A stretch of 45,161 bases of DNA from an uncultured Nitrosomonadales bacterium (GTDB lineage: Bacteria > Pseudomonadota > Gammaproteobacteria > Burkholderiales > Gallionellaceae): NCBI GenBank assembly GCA_903858965.1, contig CAIOKY010000070.1:1-45161 (forward strand), written 5' to 3'. The position numbers and the translations under genes were made by a program. Below are positions 38,095 through 45,161 of this stretch, in pieces (position 1 is the first letter of the stretch; each line of letters begins with the position of its first letter). The notes below the pieces were generated by a model, which was given only the letters and a program-made list of their open reading frames with translations, was not told the origin of the DNA and did no database searches.

Positions 38095-39189
38095 ATGAAC
38101 AAGGAAAAAAAAGTAGCGCTGATCACGGGGATCACGGGACAGGACGGAGCCTACCTTGCCGAACTGTTGCTCAAGAAAGGCTATGTGGTGCACGGTGTAA
38201 AGCGCCGCTCATCATTGTTCAACACCGACCGCATCGACCACCTCTACCAGGACCCCCACGTCAAGAAAGCCAGCTTCATCTTGCACTACGGTGATTTGAC
38301 CGACTCCACCAACCTGAACCGCATCATCCAGCAAGTACAACCCGACGAGATCTACAACCTCGCGGCAATGAGCCACGTGGCAGTGTCATTCGAGACCCCC
38401 GAATACACCGCCAATGCCGACGGCATAGGCACTTTGCGCATCCTGGAAGCGATCCGCATCCTTGGTCTGGAAGAGAAGACCCGCTTCTACCAGGCCTCCA
38501 CTTCCGAGTTATATGGTCTGGTGCAGGAGACCCCGCAAAAAGAAACCACCCCGTTCTATCCGCGCAGTCCCTATGCAGTCGCCAAACTTTATGCCTACTG
38601 GATCACGGTCAACTACCGCGAGGCATACGGCATCTACGCCTGCAACGGCATATTGTTCAACCACGAATCACCGGTGCGCGGCGAAACCTTCGTCACGCGC
38701 AAGATCACCCGCGCGCTAGCCCGTATAAAACTCGGTTTGCAGGACTGCCTCTACCTTGGCAACCTCGATGCGCTGCGCGACTGGGGTCATGCCAAAGATT
38801 ATGTCGAAATGCAATGGCTGATGCTGCAACAGGAGCAGGCGGAAGATTTCGTCATCGCCACCGGCGTGCAGTACAGCGTGCGCCAGTTCGTGGACATCTC
38901 CGCGGCTGAACTGGGCATCGCCATCACTTGGAAAGGCAAAGGCATAGAAGAAAAAGGCTACGACGCCAACGGCAAATGCATCGTCCAGGTCGACCCGCGT
39001 TATTTCCGTCCCACCGAAGTCGAGACGTTGCTGGGGGACCCGAGCAAGGCCAAACAAAAGCTAGGCTGGACGCCCAAGATCACCTTTCACGAACTGGTGG
39101 CCGAAATGGTGCGCGAAGACCTCAAGTCTGCGGAACGCGACGAGCTGGTGAAGAAGCACGGCTTCGCCGCGTACGATTACCACGAATAG
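38095..39189 (+). CDS. gmd: Gmd, GDP-mannose 4,6-dehydratase
   Basis: Gmd converts GDP-mannose to GDP-4-keto-6-deoxymannose. The 364-residue SDR product shows the cofactor motif [35 protein letters not shown], the active-site STSELYG and the YxxxK pair in [12 protein letters not shown], with [19 protein letters not shown] 38095 ([10 protein letters not shown]) is favoured over an upstream TTG. A 62-base gap separates it from manC. Confidence 0.95.
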   Translation: MNKEKKVALITGITGQDGAYLAELLLKKGYVVHGVKRRSSLFNTDRIDHLYQDPHVKKASFILHYGDLTDSTNLNRIIQQVQPDEIYNLAAMSHVAVSFETPEYTANADGIGTLRILEAIRILGLEEKTRFYQASTSELYGLVQETPQKETTPFYPRSPYAVAKLYAYWITVNYREAYGIYACNGILFNHESPVRGETFVTRKITRALARIKLGLQDCLYLGNLDALRDWGHAKDYVEMQWLMLQQEQAEDFVIATGVQYSVRQFVDISAAELGIAITWKGKGIEEKGYDANGKCIVQVDPRYFRPTEVETLLGDPSKAKQKLGWTPKITFHELVAEMVREDLKSAERDELVKKHGFAAYDYHE

Positions 39190-39197
39190 ACCGGGTC

Positions 39198-40168
<971 letters not shown>

Positions 40169-40172
<4 letters not shown>

Positions 40173-41071
40173 GCAATCCTGCGCTATCCAGAAAAGGCAT
40201 CATCCTCGCCGGCGGTTCCGGCACACGCCTGCATCCGGTCACACTGGCGGTATCCAAACAATTGCTGCCGATCTATGACAAACCGATGATCTACTATCCG
40301 CTGTCCACGCTGATGCTGGCAGGGATACGCGATATCCTGATCATCTCGACGCCGCAGGATACGCCGCGATTCCAGCAATTGCTGGGTGATGGCAGCGCGT
40401 GGGGACTGAATCTGCAATATGCCGTGCAGCCCTCGCCGGATGGTTTGGCGCAGGCCTTCATCATCGGGCGCGACTTCATCGGTAAACATCCTTCCGCGCT
40501 GGTGCTCGGCGACAATATCTTTTACGGGCACTCTTTCCAGCATCAATTAAAAAATGCGGCGCAGCGCGCAACAGGCGCGACCGTGTTCGCCTATCATGTG
40601 CGCGACCCGGAACGCTATGGTGTGGTGGAGTTCGATGTGAACGGGCATGCGATCTCGCTGGAAGAAAAACCTGCTCGACCCAAATCCAATTATGCCGTCA
40701 CCGGCCTGTATTTTTACGATAACCGCGTCACGGATATTGCTGCGAACCTCAAACCCTCATTGCGTGGCGAGCTGGAAATCACTGATGTGAATCGCATCTA
40801 TCTCCAACGCAGCGATCTGTCAGTCGAAATCATGGGGCGCGGCTACGCCTGGCTGGACACCGGCACACATGAGTCATTGCTCGAAGCCAGCCAGTTCATC
40901 CAGACCATCGAACATCGCCAGGGACTCAAGATCGCCTGTCCGGAAGAGATCGCCTATCACATGGGATTCATCGACGCCGCACAACTGGAGAAGCTTGCCG
41001 CACCGCTACTCAAGAGCGGCTATGGCGCATATCTGATGCGGATACTCAAGGACGGAGGCTTGTCCGAATGA
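40169..41071 (+). CDS. rmlA: RmlA, glucose-1-phosphate thymidylyltransferase
   Basis: RmlA makes dTDP-glucose. The 300-residue product has the signature [51 protein letters not shown] and [14 protein letters not shown]. The ATG overlaps the fcl stop (ATGA) and its own stop overlaps rmlC. RmlB and RmlD are not in the window and must be encoded elsewhere if dTDP-rhamnose is made. Confidence 0.95.
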
Positions 41072-41613
41072 AAATTATTCATACCGCCATTCCAGATCTG
41101 CTGATCATTGAGCCTAAAGTATTTGGCGATGGGAGAGGCTTCTTCTTTGAAAGCTTTAATCGGCGCAGGTTTGCCGAACTGACCGGCCACGATGTGGATT
41201 TCGTGCAGGACAACCATTCGCGCTCCGTTCAAAACGTGCTGCGCGGATTGCACTATCAGATTCAGCATCCACAAGGGAAATTGGTGCGCGTGGTACAGGG
41301 CTCGGTGCTTGATGTCGTGGTGGATATCCGCAAAAGCTCGCCGACTTTTAGACAGCATGTTGCGCTGGAATTATCGGCCGAGAACAGGCTCATGTTGTGG
41401 ATACCGGAAGGTTTCGCGCACGGGTTTCTGGCCCTTACCGAATCCGCGGAATTTTTGTACAAGACTACCGATTACTGGTTTCCGGAACACGAGCGCTGCA
41501 TACGTTGGGACGATCCGTCATTGGCAATAGATTGGCAACTGAAGACAGCCCCGACGGTTTCCGCCAAAGATGCACAAGGTAAAAGCTTTGCTGCAGCGGA
41601 ATTGTTCGCATGA
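41068..41613 (+). CDS. rmlC: RmlC, dTDP-4-dehydrorhamnose 3,5-epimerase
   Basis: The 181-residue cupin has the RmlC motifs [49 protein letters not shown] and [16 protein letters not shown], including the catalytic His of RGLHYQ. It epimerises C3 and C5 of dTDP-4-keto-6-deoxyglucose. Four-base overlaps on both sides show tight coupling to rmlA and wzm. Confidence 0.94.
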   Translation: MKIIHTAIPDLLIIEPKVFGDGRGFFFESFNRRRFAELTGHDVDFVQDNHSRSVQNVLRGLHYQIQHPQGKLVRVVQGSVLDVVVDIRKSSPTFRQHVALELSAENRLMLWIPEGFAHGFLALTESAEFLYKTTDYWFPEHERCIRWDDPSLAIDWQLKTAPTVSAKDAQGKSFAAAELFA

Positions 41614-42448
41614 CCACGACGCACGCCAATCAATCCATACTCGTCATCGAGGCGGGCAGGGCGGAGCGCCACTACTGGCGTGACTTGTGGCGTTACCGCG
41701 AACTGTTCTTCTTCCTGGCGTGGCGCGATATCCTGGTGCGCTACAAGCAAACCACGATCGGCATCGTATGGGCCTTGGGACGCCCGTTGATGACCATGCT
41801 GGTGTTCACACTGGTGTTCAGCAAACTGGCGAAATTGCCCTCGGAAGGTGTGCCTTATCCTATCCTGGTCTTTGCGGCGCTGTTGCCCTGGCAGTTTTTT
41901 CCAGCGCTTTCAGCGGCGCAGGCGACAGCCTGATCAGCAATGCCGGCATGATCTCGAAGGTGTATTTCCCGCGCCTGGTTGTACCAGCCAGCGCGGTGAT
42001 CGTCAGCTTCGTGGATTTTCTTATTTCAGGAGTGATACTCGTGGGGCTGATGGTCTGGTATGGCTTTGCGCCCAACCTGCGCATGCTTGCCTTGCCCATA
42101 TTTATTTTCGTGGCCTTTGCTGCCGCGATGGGCGCGGGTTTGTGGATCGCGGCACTCAATGTCAAATATCGCGACTTCCGCATCGTCGTCCCGTTCGTGG
42201 TGCAATTCGGGTTATACATTTCCCCGGTCGGATTCAGCAGCAACATCGTCCCCGAACAATGGCGGCTGCTCTATTCATTGAACCCCATGGTGGGCGTGAT
42301 CGATGGTTTTCGCTGGGCGATATTGGGTGGTGATACCCGGTTATATTGGCCCGGATTTCTGCTCTCGGTTTCCTTGGTTCTGGTGATACTGATCACCGGC
42401 ATAATTTATTTCCGTACAACGGAAAAAACCTTTGCGGACGTGATCTGA
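41610..42448 (+). pseudogene. wzm: Wzm-type ABC polysaccharide export permease, interrupted by a -1 frameshift
   Basis: The first frame (41610-41933) reads [20 protein letters not shown] through YPILVFAALLPWQFF and then degenerates to a stop. The correct continuation, SSAFSGAGDSLISNAGMISK, VYFPRLVVPASAVIVSF and so on to TEKTFADVI, is in the -1 frame from 41900 to 42448. Joining at the T6 run 41895-41900 by one base back gives a 279-residue ABC-2 permease with about six membrane segments, the usual size for Wzm. The 5' ATG overlaps rmlC and the 3' stop overlaps wzt, so the gene is intact apart from one missing T. A real mutation, phase-variable slippage or sequencing error are all possible. 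Confidence 0.85.
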
Positions 42449-44859
42449 TGTCATCTGTCATTCGCGTCGAGAACCTCTCGAAAAAATACATCATCGACCA
42501 CCAGAAACAGGAGCGCTACACCACATTGCGCGACGTACTGGCGAATGGTGTCAAGCGCAGGCTTGGGAAGCTGCTGCATCCAAGTGCCAGACAGAAAGAT
42601 GCAGAGCATGAAGAATTCTGGGCGCTCAAAGAAGTCAGCTTTGACATCCAGCAAGGCGACCGGGTGGGCATCATAAGCCGCAATGGCGCGGGCAAGTCCA
42701 CCCTGCTGAAAGTCTTGAGCCGCATCACCGAGCCGACATCGGGGCGGGTTTCCATCAAGGGTCGCGTGGCCAGCCTGTTGGAGGTCGGTACGGGTTTTCA
42801 TCCTGAACTTACCGGGCGGGAAAACATTTTCCTGAACGGCGCCATCCTCGGCATGAGCAAGGCCGAGATCAAGAATAAATTCGACGAGATCGTTTCATTT
42901 GCCGAAGTGGAAAAATTCCTCGATACGCCGGTCAAGCGATACTCGTCCGGGATGTACGTGCGTCTGGCTTTCGCTGTGGCGGCACACCTTGAGCCGGAGA
43001 TCCTCATTGTCGATGAGGTACTGGCAGTCGGCGACGCGGGCTTCCAGAACAAATGCTTCAAAAAAATGGGAGAGTTCGGTGGACGTGGCGTGACCGTGCT
43101 GGTCGTGTCGCATAATATATCGGTCATAACCAGATTGTGTAATCGCGGCATCATTCTTCAATCCGGAAGACTGGACTTCGATGGGACTGTCTTGGATGCC
43201 GTTAACCGTTATTCGGAGATTGCGTCCGGCGATATCCGGCCATACAAGATATGGGCAGAACCAGCTGCCCCGGGTAATGAAGTTGTGCGGCTGCTCTCTA
43301 TCAAGGCCTATTCAGTGGCGAATGAACAGGGAGATGTGTTTGACATCAGGCGTCCGGTAACCATTGAGTTTTCATACCGTGTTTGTCAATCTGGCAAAAC
43401 GATAAACCCGGCCTTTTTTTTGTATAACCAGGACAACATCATCGTTTTTATTTCTGGAGGGATGCACGATCCCGAATGGGCAGGCCGACAGCGTCAGGCG
43501 GGGCTGTACACAAGTAGATGCATTATTCCCGGGAATTTTCTTGCCGAAGGGACGTACTCCATCCAGGCGATCATTAATACCATGGACAATATTAAAAGTC
43601 CGACCGTGCATGTGAATGAGAAAGATACGATTGGATTCAAAATCTATGACCCTTTGGAAGGCGGATCCGCAAGAGGCGAACATCGCGGCGCCTATTATGG
43701 CGTGGTGCGCCCCATCCTGGAATGGGATATCGGCCTTGCGTTCTTCTCAACTCAAGCGCGTAAAACAATGACGACAACCATCAACTATCCCCAATCAACA
43801 AACACTTTTTTTAAGGGAAAAAAAGTGTTTCTGACCGGGCATACCGGCTTCAAGGGCGGCTGGCTTTCGCTATGGCTGCAATCCATGGGGGCGGAAGTGC
43901 ATGGCTATGCGCTCAACCCGCCAACCGAGACCAACATCTTTTCGGTCGCGGAAGTAAACAAGGGAATGGCGAGCAGTGTGATTGCGGACATCCGCGATGC
44001 AGGCAAGCTTAGCCAGGCAATGAAATCCGCCGGGCCCGAAATCATTTTTCATATGGCGGCGCAACCGCTGGTGCGCTATTCCTATGCACATCCTGCAGAA
44101 ACCTATGAAGTGAATGTGATGGGAACCGTGAATCTGTTTGAGGCAGTACGCACAATGTCCGGAGTGAAAGCAGTGGTGAATGTCACCTCCGACAAATGCT
44201 ATGAAAATCACGAATGGGAACGGGGCTACCGCGAAAACGAAGCGATGGGCGGCTTCGATCCTTATTCAAGCAGCAAGGGTTGTGCAGAGCTGGTGACGGC
44301 TGCCTACCGACGATCATTTCTTGATCCGGCAGGTATTGCATTGGCAAGTGCCAGGGCCGGTAACGTGATCGGCGGCGGTGATTGGGCGGCTGATCGTTTG
44401 ATTCCTGATCTGCTGCGAGCGATGGATGCAGGCGAGACATTGAAGGTACGTTCCCCGGATTCTATCCGGCCTTGGCAGCATGTGTTGGAGCCACTGTCCG
44501 GGTATCTGATGTTGGCAGAACAGCTCTATTCAGATGGCGCAAGTTTTGCAGAGGCGTGGAATTTCGGGCCGGCGGATGAGGATGCACGACCGGTAAAATG
44601 GATAGTCGAGCGCATGGCCGAAATGCGCAAAGACGTCAAATGGCAATGCGATGAAACGCCCCAGCCCCATGAGGCGAATTATCTCAAGCTGGATAGCAGC
44701 AAGGCGCACAGACTCCTGAACTGGCAACCACGCTGGCGGCTGCAAACCGCATTGCAAAAAACATTGGAGTGGCATGGGGCTTGGCGCAAGGACGAGGACA
44801 TGCGCGCAGTCACGTTGGCACAGATCGCCGCTTACCAACCAGAAAAACAAAACAGCTAA
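42448..44859 (+). CDS. Wzt-type ABC exporter ATPase fused in frame to RfbG (CDP-glucose 4,6-dehydratase)
   Basis: One open frame of 803 codons encodes two enzymes. Residues 1-440 are Wzt: ATPase domain with Walker A (residues 77-85, SRNGAGKST, where the first Gly is Ser), signature YSSGMYVRLAFAV, Walker B EILIVDEVLAVGD and H-loop VVSHN, then a C-terminal glycan-recognition Wzt_C domain ending GVVRPILEWD. Residues from 441 (ATG at 43768, MTTTINYPQS) are RfbG: KVFLTGHTGFKGGWLSLWLQ, TSDKCYENHEW, PYSSSKGCAE (YxxxK) and GNVIGGGDWA, 363 residues, full family length. An out-of-frame TAA at 43761, 4 bases before that ATG, looks like a lost wzt stop. The start overlaps the wzm stop by one base. Confidence 0.85.
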   Translation: MSSVIRVENLSKKYIIDHQKQERYTTLRDVLANGVKRRLGKLLHPSARQKDAEHEEFWALKEVSFDIQQGDRVGIISRNGAGKSTLLKVLSRITEPTSGRVSIKGRVASLLEVGTGFHPELTGRENIFLNGAILGMSKAEIKNKFDEIVSFAEVEKFLDTPVKRYSSGMYVRLAFAVAAHLEPEILIVDEVLAVGDAGFQNKCFKKMGEFGGRGVTVLVVSHNISVITRLCNRGIILQSGRLDFDGTVLDAVNRYSEIASGDIRPYKIWAEPAAPGNEVVRLLSIKAYSVANEQGDVFDIRRPVTIEFSYRVCQSGKTINPAFFLYNQDNIIVFISGGMHDPEWAGRQRQAGLYTSRCIIPGNFLAEGTYSIQAIINTMDNIKSPTVHVNEKDTIGFKIYDPLEGGSARGEHRGAYYGVVRPILEWDIGLAFFSTQARKTMTTTINYPQSTNTFFKGKKVFLTGHTGFKGGWLSLWLQSMGAEVHGYALNPPTETNIFSVAEVNKGMASSVIADIRDAGKLSQAMKSAGPEIIFHMAAQPLVRYSYAHPAETYEVNVMGTVNLFEAVRTMSGVKAVVNVTSDKCYENHEWERGYRENEAMGGFDPYSSSKGCAELVTAAYRRSFLDPAGIALASARAGNVIGGGDWAADRLIPDLLRAMDAGETLKVRSPDSIRPWQHVLEPLSGYLMLAEQLYSDGASFAEAWNFGPADEDARPVKWIVERMAEMRKDVKWQCDETPQPHEANYLKLDSSKAHRLLNWQPRWRLQTALQKTLEWHGAWRKDEDMRAVTLAQIAAYQPEKQNS
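43800..43830. repeat. Perfect 13-bp hairpin at the start of the rfbG part
   Basis: AAACACTTTTTTT and AAAAAAAGTGTTT pair perfectly around AAGGG. It lies 32 bases into the rfbG portion, encoding NTFFKGKKVF, and includes T7 and A7 runs. AAGGG also precedes a GTG that is in frame. Confidence 0.85.
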
Positions 44860-44861
44860 CC

Positions 44862-45074
44862 ATGTCACGCTTTGATTTTATCCCTACCTCTTTGTCCGGA
44901 CTGAAGCTGGTGCAACGCAAGGTGATCGAAGACCAGCGGGGCTTTCTGTCGCGATTCTACTGCGCCGATGAATTCGCCGAGGCCGGTATCAATAAGCCAA
45001 TCGCGCAGATCAACCACACCCTCACGCGCAAGAGAGGCACGGTTCGGCGCGCATTCAATGGTAGTAATCAGTAG
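44862..45074 (+). pseudogene. RfbC-like dTDP-sugar 3,5-epimerase, truncated after about 60 residues
   Basis: The frame starts MSRFDFIPTSLSGLKLVQRK and continues VIEDQRGFLSRFYCADEFAE and INHTLTRKRGTVR, matching the N-terminus of RmlC/RfbC-type cupin epimerases that accompany CDP-sugar genes. Where homologues read RG(L/M)H-Q the sequence turns to RAFNGSNQ and stops, 70 residues in all against about 180 for the family. The catalytic His is therefore lost. The break is near 45047. It follows rfbG by 2 bases. The cause (insertion, deletion, or contig-edge misassembly) cannot be seen. Confidence 0.75.
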
Positions 45075-45161
45075 TGTCACCAGATCAATAATTTTTTTTA
45101 TGAAAACAGCTCACAATTAGATGCCCTTTACCCACTTATGGTGATATATTCACGTTCAAGA
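45075..45161. other. AT-rich tail of the window after the truncated epimerase
   Basis: These bases are more AT-rich than the rest of the operon and hold no reading frame. They could be the end of an inserted element or a promoter region for the next gene; no terminal repeat or duplication can be recognised within the window. Confidence 0.35.

Noticed and set aside
38928-39197. Upstream extension of the fcl frame into gmd
   Set aside because: The added residues are Arg-rich out-of-frame gmd sequence; homologues start at about 39198-39213.
42346-42447. Upstream extension of the wzt frame into wzm
   Set aside because: The extra 34 residues are out-of-frame wzm; the family start MSSVIRVENLSKKY is at 42448.
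45047-45161. Identifiable insertion sequence end at the right edge
   Set aside because: No known terminal repeat, transposase fragment or target duplication can be recognised in the 115 bases available.

Overview
The window looks like chromosomal DNA of a betaproteobacterium. The gene order (rsmI / lpoA-yraN-gmhA-dolP, DUF971-ubiE with Tim44-ubiJ-ubiB, a PIMT-like gene before tolC) and the EPS-associated MarR regulator suggest Nitrosomonadales, perhaps a Gallionella/Sideroxydans-like iron oxidiser. The order is fairly safe; the genus is only inferred. There are no rRNA or tRNA genes, CRISPR arrays or recognisable complete insertion sequences. Coding density is high and most genes sit in tight operons.

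Layout. 1-631 (minus): a partial PuuD-type membrane protein preceded by a 30-residue membrane peptide. 746-7257 (minus): ubiquinone genes (ubiE, ubiJ, ubiB) with DUF971 and Tim44-like genes, split by an adenylate cyclase/FHA protein, rluA and a flavin reductase. 7261-11435: the envelope cluster hldC, dolP, gmhA, yraN, lpoA-like (minus), divergent from rsmI (plus). 11682-18024 (plus): a tripartite RND efflux pump with its TetR regulator. 18128-19952 (plus): pyrC, DUF2288, EamA-type membrane protein. 19973-21932 (minus): sixA and polyphosphate:AMP phosphotransferase. 22014-22370: a histone-H1-like/AT-hook basic protein. 22419-28222: an iron locus with a cupredoxin, FTR1 permease and outer-membrane barrel operon, divergent from fur across a good Fur box, then an M1 peptidase and a ChaN-PDZ lipoprotein. 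28236-33981 (minus): ppk1, yggX, uppP, dodecin and thiC with a TPP riboswitch. 34105-36169 (plus): PIMT-like gene and tolC.

36224-45074 (plus) is a surface-polysaccharide operon: EPS-associated MarR regulator, manC, gmd, fcl, rmlA, rmlC, then an ABC exporter (wzm/wzt) and CDP-glucose 4,6-dehydratase (rfbG). It would supply GDP-mannose, GDP-fucose, dTDP-sugar and CDP-deoxysugar precursors plus an O-antigen-type exporter. Its distal end is damaged or unusual: wzm has a -1 frameshift at a T6 run, wzt has a Walker A Gly-to-Ser change and is fused in frame to rfbG across a perfect 13-bp hairpin, and the last gene, an rfbC-like epimerase, loses homology after about 60 residues. This could be real decay, phase-variable slippage, or sequencing/assembly error.

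The most interesting candidates for new biology are the cupredoxin-FTR1-barrel iron module, the H1-like/AT-hook protein with its upstream TATAC repeats, the dyads over the tolC and MarR promoters, the translational switch logic of the thiC leader, and the slippage/fusion cluster in the ABC exporter.
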